A stretch of DNA of 64,000 nt from Enoplosus armatus (lineage: Eukaryota; Chordata; Actinopteri; Centrarchiformes; Enoplosidae): NCBI RefSeq assembly GCF_043641665.1, contig NC_092194.1, positions 17,485,298-17,549,297 of the forward strand, in the 5' to 3' direction. The notes beneath the pieces are model-generated. The model made no database searches, was not told the DNA's origin, and saw only the letters and a program-made list of their open reading frames with translations. This document shows positions 13,687 through 28,000 of this stretch, piece by piece. The translations under genes were made by a program, and so were the position numbers. Position 1 is the first letter of the stretch; every line of letters begins with the position of its first letter.

Positions 13687-16600
13687 CTTGTCTCTCTCAT
13701 ATGTCATGTCTCTCTCTCTGGTGCACTGATGCACATTTTCATCTTATTTTCTTTGTGCACAACCAAAGATTCTGGCTTTGATTCTTTTTTTTCCCCCCTT
13801 TTTCCCCCTAATTGCCTCCCTATCTTTCTCTCCCTCTAAACAGCTATTCTGTTTACAAAACATATAGACAGTATGTTTTAGGCAACATTTATCATCATGT
13901 CAATATGCAGAAGACAAATATTCTTGAATTTACTCTCATTCTCAGTGTGTCTTCTTGTCTCTCCACTGTCCCTAAAACTTGCACAGATCCACCAAGACAC
14001 ACCCAGGGCCTGTTGTGCACATCAGTGATAACCCCATGGATGAAGGAAAGGTAACTGATAGTTGACCACTACATGGCCTGTGGAACAAAGATAAATTTCT
14101 GCCCTAAAAACTGTACCATTTTATATTATCTGGGGGTATACTTTCTGTGGATAGCTGCTCCGGCGCAGGCGACACAACGTCAATACGGCTTGTGCAGCTA
14201 CAATGGAGAATGATGATAGAGATCATAGTCGATGGTGAACATCAGATTTTGTCAAAATCTGAGAGAAAAGGTTTCTTTCTAGACTAACCGTTTACAGAAA
14301 CCTTCTGCAATGTTACACAGAGAAAATCATGGCAAATACTGATTGTTTTTTATAGACCAGGATGCATTACACCTGTTTCTTCTAAATCAGGGATGCTGCC
14401 ATGACCGTACGCATGCCCTACTGGTGTTCATAGGATACTTGGCTAATTTGACAAGTTTTTATGCCCATACACCCCTGTTTGACTGAATGCTACAGGTTAA
14501 TGCTGCTTATATGAAGGTTTTTAAAAGACATTTTTCTGTTTTATTTAGTTGATGGTTTAAGAATGGGTACTGCCTCTTTACTATAGACTATTCAATAAAT
14601 AATCTAAAAATAGTATGGTTTAAGAGTACTTTTAGGTTCTTGTATTGTCAATGTATTGGGTAACACTTTAATTAAACACCCATGTGTTGATGTAAATTCT
14701 TAAGAATTATGTGGAAATGATATGTAAAAATGGAAACTGTTCAATTGGTACACCACAGGCAAGCATACAATCAAAAAAAATATGGAAAATAGTGTTAATT
14801 CATGTAATTTACTTCAATGGATCTCACTTGAATCAGTTGGAGGTTTCCAGTCATTAAGATTTAAACAGTTCTTTCAAGGAAATTTCTCTGGACAACACAA
14901 TTATACAACTACAATAGAATCCTCTGATATACATAGTAAGTCATTTAATCAATTAGTACTTTGTGTTATAAATCTGCCTATTTTCTCTGTAATTAGTACC
15001 AAATCACATAGTTCTTTCAAGATGAAGTCGTGGTGAGAAGTAATGAGTAAAATAAAGCGTTTGTGATGTAAAGATGGGTCATCTTTAACTCACAGACAGT
15101 CATGATACAGTTGTGTTAACTCCAGGCTGAGTTATATGTGCAGAATGTGGTTTCACAGCAATCAGCTGAGCTGTGCTTTGCTTCTCTTGTTATTGCAGCT
15201 TCTGATTGGATTTGAGTGTGGGGTAGTGGTGTTGTGGGATTTGAAGTGCAAAAAAGCTGACTACCGCTACAATTATGATGAGGTAAGGCATTATTTCCAC
15301 TCCGTTCTTGTGAGGATACTAGTTAGTTTGTTCACTGTTTTATCACTGTTGTCCCTGCAACATGTTTGGTCTTGGAAGGTTTTGCATAATCTGTCACTTC
15401 CATCACACAATTGAACAATAGCTCTCAAATGTTTTCCCATGAAACCTGAAACAGCTGCCCATTGGGACCCTTCCATACTGGGCGACTTTTGTTGTCGATT
15501 GAGTATTACATAGTGAAGTTATGTTGCACTATACAGAATGGAATTAGGATGATATCCAGTGGATCAAAAAAAACTAAATTTAAAACAATTTTCTAGATTA
15601 TTGTGCTAATAACGTGAAATGACACAATACAACATTTTGCTAAATTCTTCCTAAGTTCCTTTTGTGTTTCAAGAAGATGAGAAGTGCTTTCTCAAAGCAT
15701 CAAAATAATAGCACCTATTAAAGGATAAGTCTGGTGATATATTTAATTGTCAACCCATGAATCAAACCCCATGAGAAGAGCCAAACCAACAGTGATCTGA
15801 TCCTACAAACAAGCGTTTCCTTGGTATTCAAAGCCTGATATATCTCATTCCTCTGTGCCATAGAGCGCCATTGTTGTCCAAAAACTATTAAAAACAATGA
15901 GCCACACTGTTACGCTGGGTGTCATGTTCCCTTATTTGATTAACACACACACTGTAGTTTATTTTGAGTTGATCCCATATTTGCCGTCCTGCTGCCAAAG
16001 ATACTTGTTAGTGGACCAAATGTGTATTAATGCACATCTGAAAATAGTCTCCAACAAATTTACTTTATTTACTCCTGTTTGAGTGCCCACATGTTTTAGG
16101 AGATTATTTACCCTGATTTAAAGATGAAAGTATATATTTGTGATTTTAAAGTCTTATGTCTTCTGTAGGAACGAATGGGCTTTGGGCCACAGACAGGCTG
16201 GGGAAGTCAGAAAGTTTTGAGAGACAGACTAACATACTGTTGGTTTTGGTGTCATGGGATTTGTTGACAATATTAAAAAAAAACATAGAATAATCCCGCC
16301 TTATCCTTTAAATATGTTGCAAACGGAGTTGCTGCAAATCTTCTTATCTCTTGTTGCACAGCTGTAGAATCCACATGTGCTTAATTTATCACACGCTAAT
16401 GATGTGCTGCTGTGTGTCTTTCAGGCCATCCACTCAGTTGCCTGGCACCATGAGGGTAAACAGTTTGTTTGCAGCCACTCTGATGGCACTCTGACCACAT
16501 GGAATGTACGCGCTCCAGCCAAGTCTGCACAGATCATCACACCACATGGTAGGAGCTGTTGTATACACACAGTTGTATTGTTTATACACACACAGGCATA

Positions 16601-19040
16601 TTGAATAGAAGCCACCTATGTCTTTGAGCTACAATGTGTGCTTTTAAAGTCCATCCAGTCTCGGAAGTGTGACTTGTCCAAAAAATAGATGAATGGTGGC
16701 AGCGTGTCCATGTGTGTATAAGAGCATTTGTACTGTACAAATTAAAATTAAATGCATTTTTTGCCATTTGACCTCTACTAGGAAAGCAGCCTAAGGATGG
16801 AAAAAAGCCAGAACCATGCAAGCCTATCCTGAAGGTGGAGTACAAAACAACAAGGGCTGGGTAAGTGTGATGGTAGCAAGTCCCCACCCATCCTGTGTCT
16901 TAGCTGACTCTGGTTTGAATCCATATCCTGTACTGAAAGTGGCCTTTCCTGTTATTCTATCACAACAGCATATTCAGTATCTGACCGGCCAGTCCTGTTG
17001 ACCGTGTCCTTCTGCAGATGGAAATTCTAATTATTTCTACGTTCTCTCTCTCAGGCTTTGTTTTGTTGTGATAATTAGATAAATGGTTTGTGATCATGAC
17101 AAATGATTTGTTGTTCCATTGAGGTCACATATTATGTTGTGATCACTGTTAACACACTTATCATTATCTGAAGAGAACGAACTAGTTACGTCAAGGTCAC
17201 AAAGCAAAAAGACAAAACTTTCCTATAAAAAATTAACAGTTTCACTGAAGCTGATCTAATTATCCCTCACTTTTTTTCCTCAGGTATTAGAGGACAGGGA
17301 TTAATATAGTTGCCATTAAAATTAAAAACTAGGCTCCTCCCATCATACATGCTCTTGAAATGGGGGCAAAGAATCTCCAGAGAAAGCACAACAGTAAAAT
17401 GTTGGTGTCCCTCTTCACCCATTTACCACTGATTGGAACTAGCAGCTTTTCACAACAAACTGAAATTTATTGAATAAGCAATTAAAATGTTTGTGTGTGT
17501 GGGTTTTTCCTGAACTCAGGGACCCATTCATGATCCTGTCTGGAGGTCTGTCTTATGACACTGTGGGGAGGAGAGCCTGTCTGACTGTAATGCATGGAAA
17601 GAGCACTGCCGTCCTGGAGATGGACTACCCCATTGTAGATTTCCTAACGCTGTGTGAAACTCCTTATCCAAATGGTGAGCTGCAACACTCCACCCTGGAC
17701 AGGTTTTGTTCATGTGTCTCAGAATCTGTATTAACTCACTTAAATTACATATTATCCTTTTTAATTTTGTGCTGTTTTGTTTGTTTTTTTTGCCAGACTT
17801 TCAGGAGCCTTATGCTGTGGTGGTCCTCCTCGAGAAGGATTTAGTTGTAATAGATCTCGGACAGATTGGGTAATTATTCAGCTTTCTAAATATAGAGTGT
17901 TTTTGGTTTCAAAGAGTGTGGGTATTGTGGATCAAACACACTATATTAATACACGGTTTAGAAGAGAGAATTATTTAACTATATTGATCATTTCAGTCAG
18001 AAATGTCTGATTCCAAGTTTTCAGACTTAAATAAATGAGCAGTTGTAATAATGAATTTATAATGTATAAAGAGCTTCCACAGACACTTATGTGTGTCTAC
18101 TCCTATTCTTTAAAGGTCCCATGAAAAATAAAATAACTTAAAATAATTACCAATGGGAATTGTTTTGCAGTGAAGCATTATGCTTTTTACTCTTTAATCT
18201 TAATATTTATAACTTCTTTCCCTGGGTGTATTGCACCACTGTTTACCATTTGATGCCAATTACATGGTAAACAAAAACATTTTAATTCCAAATCCCAGCC
18301 TTTTGTCTTTCTTGAAAAATATGAACATTCTTATTGTTGTTGAGTCTTGCCCTGCTGGTGGGTGTACAGTATATACGAATTCCACTTTTTAAAAATAATT
18401 TTAACCCAGCCAACATAAATGATGAAGATGCAGTACTCGATTGTATAGTGCCTCCAAATTCCTCCCAACTCACTGTGGATGTCTTGAAACTGACAGTTCG
18501 CTATCAGCTGACTATCACAATCAGCAGTAACACAGGTTGAAGTGTATATCTGGGTGCAATCCGAGTGGCTGTTGTTTGTTTGTTTTGAAGTGACGAGTCC
18601 AGACATTTTTATTAACATTCAATTTAATTTGGGAAGCATCTATATATATCAAATATATATATAATATATTAAAGCCATTTCATGGGATATTTAGACTTGT
18701 CGGTCGGTCAGTCAGAGTATTCAACAGCATTGATTGGCAGCAAGCATGTTGTCATTTGCATCAAGTTGACGGACAAGTGCAGATGTAGTTAGTTTAGTAA
18801 GTCTAACCTATGGCTCATTGTCTTGACAGGTACCCAATATTTGAGAATCCATATCCTTTGACTATCCATGAGTCACCGGTGACCTGCTGTGAGTACTTTG
18901 CTGACTGCCCTGCTGAACTTATTCCTGCACTTTACTCTGTCGGCAGCCGGCAAAAGAGACAAGGTTACAGCAAGAAGGTAAGTTACTCTTCTGTGTAATC
19001 TATTTTTAAAATGCATTGGACATTGGAATTGATTTTTGGA

Positions 19041-19081
<41 letters not shown>

Positions 19082-22000
19082 TATCAAACTGGTAACGCAA
19101 CTGAAAGAAGCCTGCAAAACAAACAATTTTCCTATAAATAAATTTATAAATTTAAAATGTGTTTTATTCTTTTCACAGGAATGGCCCATTAGCGGAGGAA
19201 ACTGGGGCCAAGGCACTCAGAGTTACCCAGAGATCATAATCACTGGGTTAGTGACTAATTATTAATGAATTAATGAATTTTGATTCACTGACTGTCCTTC
19301 ACATGTAAACAATGCATTGTCACAGTGAACAGATTATCTCATATTCTTTTCTTTTCTTTAATAACAGACATGCTGATGGGACTATCAAATTTTGGGATGC
19401 TTCTGCATGTGAGTAGTTTTATTTGTTTTATTTAATCTATTTGCAGCAAGCTATTATAATCCTTTTTGACGCAGGTTTTTTAGAGCTAATTATTAGAAAT
19501 CATATCGCAGGTTACAACACAGTAATGAAACACATATCCATATCATCAGGACAAATAAACGTGCTTATATACTTGACACACGTTTGCATAGATGAAACAT
19601 TTAAAACCAGATACAGTATGCAAATCAATATGCATATATACATGATTAGATTATGTAACATTTTGGATACAAGACACAATTATAGAGAATATTGCTGTGC
19701 TGATAATTTTATCTACACTTGGAGTTAGATTTGCAGATATAATGGCCATTTATGCACCTCCATTAGTCGGTAGTTAGGAAATTAGTTCGTTGGAAAGAGG
19801 AGAGAGTTTCTATTTTGCCTTAAATTTACTAAGTTCTATTTGATATTTTTAAATAATTGTTTTTGCTTCATGAACTTTAGTCATTCTTTCCTCTTAAATA
19901 TGAACGCTAGCTTTAAGTGGCACATTCACAGAGTTTTGACATTTAGGTTTAGACCTTTGTAGCAGCTCGCACTGCTGTCTAATCATGTGCATACACACCA
20001 GTGTCATCTGCATAAGTAAATCTGTCCACTCTATGACATTTAGAGAAAATAGTCCAGGTGGCACTTAATGTTACCTGGAACTACTGTATATTAAACGTAC
20101 TACATCATATGTTATTCTGACCTGGTCCCCACCATGAGTGCTTAAACTGAAGGCAGTATATCACCATTTCTTTCTTACTTCTTTTTTTCTCCTTCTTCTC
20201 TAAGTAATGCTTCAAGTGCTGTACAAGCTGAAGACTGCCAAGGTGTTTGAGAGGGCTCGCGGTAAGGAGGATAAGCCAAGTACAGAAATAGTAGAGGAGG
20301 ACCCGTTTGCCATCCAGACCTTGTCCTGGTGCCCTGAGAGCAGGATGCTCTGTGTGGCCGGGGTGTCTGCCCACGTTATCATCTATAGGTTCAGCAAACA
20401 AGAAATCACCACTGAAGATGTGCAGGTGGGTAAACAATCATTGTCCATGGCAGTGTATCATCAGAAAGATGCAGAATTGTAGTTTTGGACAAATTTTAAT
20501 CATCAGGTTTTTTGAGAGGTGACGGTCAAACATGTGTCATATCATCTCTTGTGTTTAGCTTTTGGAGGTGCGGATGCAGAGTGAGTTTAGCGATGGGGAC
20601 TCCCCAGACCCAGGGGGGGAGCAGACCCCCACCTTGCCCACTCCTGGAGCTTCCTCCAGCCCTCAGGAGAGCGAGCCTCCCACCCAGCCCTCCACAGGCA
20701 GCAACTCCACTGACGGACCCCGGGACAATATACCATGCCTGCAGTATGGACAATTACGTTTTCTTCTTTTTTTGCCTAAAGGTTGAATTTGCTCAGTTAT
20801 TTAGGTCATTGTGAACAGACCAAAAACTGATGCCCAAAAGGTTGTTTAAGTAAGTGATGCAGTCATCCATTCACTCCTTCCAGTCAACTGCTCAATCACA
20901 TCAGCACACCAGAGGAAAATAATCCTCTTCATAAAAAATATTAAAAATGATGAGAATGTTTTGACAGTAAAAGGGTGGAAGGGGAAATAACAATAATAAA
21001 AAATGATGATATTGTCAGTGTGGCTTACCCAAAGGATGATAAATCTTTCCAGTGTAAAGTGCAGCCAGCTGTCTCACCCTGCTGTGTGTTTGATGCAGGG
21101 TGCGGAGCTCCCCGCTGAAGCAGTCTCCGGGCTACCAGGTGGAGCTGGTGATCCAGCTGGTGTGGGTGAGCGGGGAGCCACCTCAGCCAATCACCAGCCT
21201 GGCTATCAACTCCTCCTACGGCCTGTAAGTCGATACGACCAGCACACTTGGTATTTTGACATGATAGTGGTGGCTATCTATCTAGCAGCTGTGTTTGTGC
21301 ATCTTGAGATGTTAATTGCATCCTGTCACACAGAAGGCCGAAACCATTTATGTAGTGCAACTGTAAATACAGCCGGCCCACATCATAGCTTGGAGTTAAG
21401 AGCTAAAATAGCATCTGAATCCTGATTCCACTGTGTTTCAGTGTGGTGTTTGGAAACAGTAACGGTCTGGCTGTGGTGGACTACCTCCAGAAAACTCTGC
21501 TCCTCAACATGGGCACATCAGAGCTATACAGCCCATCTGACCCCTACCCGAGGCAGCCCCGCTCCCCACGCAAACCACGACAGCCCTCTGGAGGTGAGTT
21601 GCACTGCCAACATTTTTCTGTTGGTCACTCTCCATAGCTCACTGGCTGCCCTGACTTTATTGACATTATTAACCTTGAAATAAATGTTTCTTACCTCTTA
21701 TTTCACTGCTAAAGCAATCTAAACAATTAGCTGACTGTAGGAGATAGGTAGAGGAAGGTTAGGGAGGCAGGGCTGACACTTGGCAGCAGCCTTGACTTCG
21801 CACCATGTGCACCGCCCCCTGCAGTAGCTCCTGTCCCTCAACAGGGGGCATCACTGACAGATTCTCCATCTGTTCAGTTGGACAGACCAAAGACAGTGGA
21901 GCATTAATGTCAGAGTGAATACTGTATCAGTGCTGCCACAGCATTTCCTTTTGATTCCTTTTTATGATAAAACAATACATCATTGATATTTATTTGCTTG

Positions 22001-25000
22001 CTGTTTCTGTCATGTCTTTTACTGTGTCTCCGCCTCATCCTGCCATTCATTGTTTTCAGTCTCAGTGGCCTGGTGGTAGATTCAAGACTCTTTTATTTTG
22101 GTTCTCTGCCATGGAAATTTTTAATTTATGCACGCTGCAAGAATACTATCTGATTGATGTGTTTTTACTGATTAATTTCCACTAGAAATGCAGCAGCAAG
22201 CCTCTGAGAGTCTTTCTTAGTGTCAGCTTTCTTTTCTTTTGCAATTATGATGTCCAGTCATTTTTCTGTCTCACTGTTTTTTACTGTTGGTCTCTCTCTG
22301 TGATTTGGTAAAGACATTCCAACTGTGACGTCTTGCATGTCCAGACTTTCTAACTTGTATTCTGAGTCTGTGAAAAAACTACGCTCATCTCATCTCAGTA
22401 AGTCATGTTGTGTCAGAACCCCCCCCCCCCCCCCCCCCCCACAGTATCATTTCTCTCCTCTAAGCCTTTCCTTTTTGTCATGAAGATACACTCCCTGACT
22501 TTGATATAGTGCCCCCAAATCTCCAAAGCTCACTATTGACTTTTTAAAAACATCAGCAGTGAGCTGGGAGGACATTTTGAGACTTGAGGGCACCTTAACA
22601 AAATCAAGACGTGTACCTTTAAACCCTGCCCCCTATTTTGATAAACAAGCAATACTGACACCTTGAGTCAAAAGATTTGTACTAGATTTGTGAAGTGAAC
22701 TCAAGTGTGGCTTATTTACTACACTGTATGGGTAGCTGTCCCTGTCTTTGTTCAAATAGGTGACCCTGTATTATTTTCACCATATGTACCGTAGGAATTG
22801 GCAGAGCTTTAGTAAGACTTGCTGAGAGTAGTCCAAGAGTAGGACTGATTCTGCCATGTTTAATTACAACCTTTGTGGCTCCCACAGGACCCTGTGATTC
22901 TAACGATGGGTCCAATGCCTCAGAGGACCGCTGCAAGTCACCTACTTCAGGTAAACCTCACTGAAGTCTTCATGTTTCGTACAAAACAGATCCTTTTATT
23001 AGTTTGAAATACATCTTTTTCAAATGCTGCCATTTGTCACGTAGGGTCTACCTCACCGTGCAATTCTGATGATGAACGTAAACAGAGGTTCATAGAGAAG
23101 GGTACTGTATTGTTAAAAGCAGCATGTCCCCTTAAATTTAAGCATTTAAAAAAACGGCAGCAGTTATCTGATTTGTCTTTTTGAACCTTGTTTCCAGTGA
23201 AGTTCAAAAGCAGACGCTTTTCCAAGACGGTTGCCAATGACTTTGGTACTGTATCGTCCAGATGTACTCTTTCTGATTACTCACTCTTTCCCTCTGAATG
23301 ACAGCGTTCTAACCACACTGTGCCTTAATCCTACGTCAGTCTGTGCATCTTGTGCCAATGAAAGAAAGAAGTGCATTCAAGAAATGTGTTTTTTACTAAT
23401 CATATGGTTTGTGGGTTACATAGATGATTTATAAAATTAATTAGGACTCTTTATCAAATGCATGACAGGACATCTTTCGAATTTCAGGCCTCAGATTTTC
23501 TATGCAGATTTTTGTCAAAAAGCTGTTGGCTGTTGCTACACAACTCTGGATTCAAAATATTATGCATAATTGGCAAATGTTACTTTTTTACTAATTCAGA
23601 AGCATAGAAAATCTGCTTCAGGCCTTATTCTCTACAGTACTAATGTCTAACCGTGTCTTGTTAATGTTTAAGTGAATTATTTCTCTTTGATTGTAGACAC
23701 TTGCTGTGTGTGTTTCTGATTCCAGGACTTCAGTTCAGTGTTAACTGTTTGGCTACCCACTGATTCTTCCTCCTCCTACTCTTTGCATAACTATGTTTAC
23801 TGAATTGCAATTACCTTATTTCTTCTCTTGCTTTGTTTGACATTACAGGCCTTTTGGTTGTCTGTGATGTATTCTCAGGGTTTCTAAGGGTGGTTATAGA
23901 CTGCAACAGGCAACTTTTGGGCTTTTATACTTAAGATTGGCAACACTCCTGGTAGCAAACAACTAAAATCATTTTTTAAATTCAGAATATTCCTCTTAAA
24001 GCAATGCAGAGTCTTGTTGTACACAGTGAAGTCCCACATATGGCATAATGTACTGTACGCATGTCCTCAACAGTTGTCCTTCAGTATGTATCACCACTCT
24101 TCAGAATGACTCAATCAAAAAAAAAATTTCAATGATTGCACACTAATTTTCACAGTAAAAACGGTGTCACAGATTACTGAAATTATAATTACGGAATCTT
24201 TGATTGTAATTTATTTAAATGATCTTTGATTTGAACATTTCCATTTTTAGCCATCATTCTTACCTCATAAAATAGGAGTATTTGTTTCTGTTACAGCCAA
24301 GATGTCACGGAAAATTAGCTCGTCTAGCGAGCAAAAGCCAGACCTGGGTAAGCCAAAACTACTGAATTTTAGCTTCTAAGAACCTTTATATCTTCCTACA
24401 GGTGTTCCTGTTGTCATTTGAATCCTCTGCTGCTTTGTGTCAAGATCACAGCTGTAAAATACTTTTTTGAGAGTCTGTGCTTATCGTCTAATGGCATGTT
24501 GGTGTAAATGTGAGACTCCTGTTGTCTTGGCATTTTATACTGTAAGTTGAGACGAACACTGTGTCTCTGTTTGCACTGTGAGCAGAGGAGAGGTTCCAAC
24601 GATGGCGCTCTCTCACGTGTAAGAAGCGCTTTTGTTGTGTGAAGGAAGGCAAGGCAGCAGCCAGGATGAGCCAGAAGGGGGGCGTCTGTAGAACTCTGTC
24701 AGCCCCAAACTCCTGTGAGTGGACCAGTCATGGTCTGACTTGGGCTGAAGTGGGATAACTGGTACTAACCCCCACCACTGCTGGGGCTTTTATTCTGAAT
24801 GGGTTGACATATGACACTAATCTTCTCACAATGATTGTTTCGTTCTTTTCGAGGAAGCTCGACTGACTTGACTGCACTCAGTGCCGTTTCAATCTTGCTT
24901 TTCTTGTTTACAGTTTTTCCTTGTGAAGAACACACATGGCGGTGTGTTTAGCCTTCCCCTCTGTGTCACAGATCTTTTTGTGTTTCTGTTGGGATGCCTC

Positions 25001-28000
25001 ATTAGCTTTTTAAAGAGGGTAAAAGCTTGTGTTTCAGATGCTGTCAGCACAGTAATGAGGCATGAATAATTCTTGCTCCTTAAATACCAGTTCTTCCTTG
25101 GGAGTCCCTGTAGTGCTACAAGCATATCTTCTGCATTTTTTTCACATTGAGAATGTTGTTGTTGTCAAATTTAATTGCAAAAAAAGTACATTGTGGAATC
25201 CTTTTAAGAAAAGCCTTGGATCCTTAGATATAAACAATGCAAGAGCATCTCAATGTCAAAAAGCTTTTTGGTGTATACTAGTTGAAGGGTTTGTTGTGTT
25301 GTTTCTGTACTTCTACTCACTTCCATAAAAGACACGAGTATGATTGAGGATGTGCTCCCACTAAACAGATGTTAGCAGAACATAACTCTTAACATGTTGA
25401 CTGAGTTTTGACCCAGTGGATTTTATGCCGATAACATCTCTAATTCTCCTGTTTGCATGGAGAAGCCCTGTATGAACTTCTTACCCCCTTTCATTTCACA
25501 CAAATCATTTCCTCATTCTCTCGTTTTTGTGCTCACTCCTGCTGTCCAGATGCCAAGGATAACTCATTCACCCGCTCACGTAGTTCAAGTGTAACCAGCA
25601 TAGACAGAGAATCTCGAGAGGCCATCTCCTCCTTTCACTTCTGTGAGAGTTTCCCCAGGAAGATGGACAACCTGGTCAGCCCCTGTCTGCTGGTGGGAAC
25701 CACCCAGGGCTCTGTGATGATGGTGGCCCTCAGCCTGCCGCCCGGTGGGGACCAGAGGCTGCAGCAACCAGTTGGCATCTCCTCCTGCGGTAAGAAGCTG
25801 AACTGAACTTGAACGTGATCCACATGTGACTGGGTACACGGAAAAGTACATTAACTCATCAATGACCTCTATTGACAAGCAGTTGGCGCTGAAACAACAG
25901 TACTAGGACTCTAGAATCTCTTACTGCAGTTTACTGCAGAGTCACCACTCCATGCCTTTTAAAATCACACTTTCCTAACAGACTTGAGAAAGCTAGCTAT
26001 GTGCAGCAGGGATTCAACACATATGGCGAAGATATAGAATACAGTTCTGGCCTTCACAGTTGAAATATCTTGCTGGTTTCTTGCACTGTGAGGAGTAGTT
26101 AACATTTAGGAAGTAAGTGGTGGAGGAGAGGGACAGAAGGAAATTGTGGTCACTTGAAATCTCTGCGTGTAAGGAGTTTTGTTTCCAAAAAGATCAGTTT
26201 TCAGTTTCTGAAATCTCTGTACTTTGTGAAGTTATTTTTGAGTAACTGTATATTTATTAGCAAGCCTACAGTATCAGAGTCCCACATTCAGTGTTTCAGG
26301 CTGTAGAGCAGCATATGTTACTTTTTAAGCAGAATTTAAAAGCGCAGTGCAATATTAGTGAGTGCCACATGGTCACATAGAGTCCACATGGGTCCACATT
26401 GTGGCTAATTCAGTGTAGATGTAGTGTTGATGGTATTTCAACTAAAACCATACACTCATCATTTATTCTGCCTGTTGATATTACAAAAATCATTGTTCAA
26501 AACATATTTGCAATATAACAGCACTGCATATCTACATTTATATAATAAATATTAAAGTCAGACATTTTCTAAAAACAGGGTTAAAACCAAACCAGTATTT
26601 GTATTACAAAACATTTGCAAGACCTTTTCTCTAATTGTTTTATATTAGAAAAAAGAGAGAGAGAGCACAGGACAGAAAGAAACTTTGGCGGTTGGGTGGC
26701 TATTTATTTCCCGTCACAGTTATTGTGCAGATGTTCCAGATGAAGATATACTTCATATCCAACTTGCCATGCTCTGCTGTCCTCTTGGTTGACCTTGAAT
26801 TAAGGAATGTAGTGCTGAGTAATAATTTACTTGATATTCTTTGTTAATTTGAAGGCCGTCTCTCATCCAAATGAAAACAATGCCTCTGTATTACTCATTC
26901 TTCAGGCACTATGGTCAGACTCAAAGGAGGCATTTTGACTATGGCCCTGTTGGATGCCACTGGAACTCTGCTGCCCCCTTCCTACGAATTGTGGTATGAC
27001 GCGAATGCCTCCGATGAGGAGAAAGAGAAGAGCCGGAAGCGCAGGCCGGCCACCCCTCCCTCATCACAAGAGGGTCAAGATTCACACTTCGCTGTGCTGT
27101 GTTCGGAGAAACAGGCCAAGGTTGTGGCCTTGCCCTCCCAGACCCGCATCTACAAACACAACATCACAGAGACCTCCTTCGTGCTGAGGGCTGATGTCGT
27201 GCAGATGACCGGAGCTAACTGCATTGCCTGTTTCTGCGCTAACGGGCATATCATGACCCTGAGGTATAATCCCTGGAAGCTTCTACTGGTATCTGGCTTC
27301 TACTTTCAAAATATCTGATGCAATCATAATAACTACATTTGTATTTGTATGTGGTCTGAAATGGTGTCTTGTCTCCATGGTATCACCACAGTTTGCCCAG
27401 TCTAAGGCCTCTGCTGGATGTGAACTACCTGCCGCTGACAGATATGCGGATAGCCAGAACATTCTGCTTCTCTAACCTTGGTCAGGCCCTGTACCTCACC
27501 TCCGCCACCGAGATCCAAAGGATCACCTATAGCCAGGAGACCTGCGATAACCTGCAGGTCAGATACTCTTAATTGGTGAATGAGTTATATTGTGGTGGTC
27601 TTAATGTTTAATATTGCACACAGTTCATTATTTTTGTCCAGCTCTTTGAACCAGCTACTGCACTTTAGACTGTAGTGTCATTTTAATACCTACAACAAGC
27701 ATCCTCTGTGGGCAAGTAGAAATCTGGGATCTTATCTATTCAGATATAACATCAAATAAGCGACAGAGGAAACAGGGACACACAAGATGGAATATTGTTA
27801 TGCTGTGCACTCATTTAGCCACTGAGGTCACTATTATTACAATGGTAGTTTTAAAAAAACATTTATCTACAGGGAATATAGATTGAAATAGACACATGCT
27901 GATGTTTATGCCTTCCCCAGGAGATGCTCAGTGAGTTATTTACCCCTGTGGAGACACCAGAGGCTCCTAACAGAGGTTTCTTCAAAGGCCTTTTTGGGGG

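Noticed and set aside
20512..20814. Proline-rich alternative frame over exon 16
   Set aside because: A shifted reading of the Pro/Ser-rich coding exon. The conserved frame is the one that joins exon 15 to 17.
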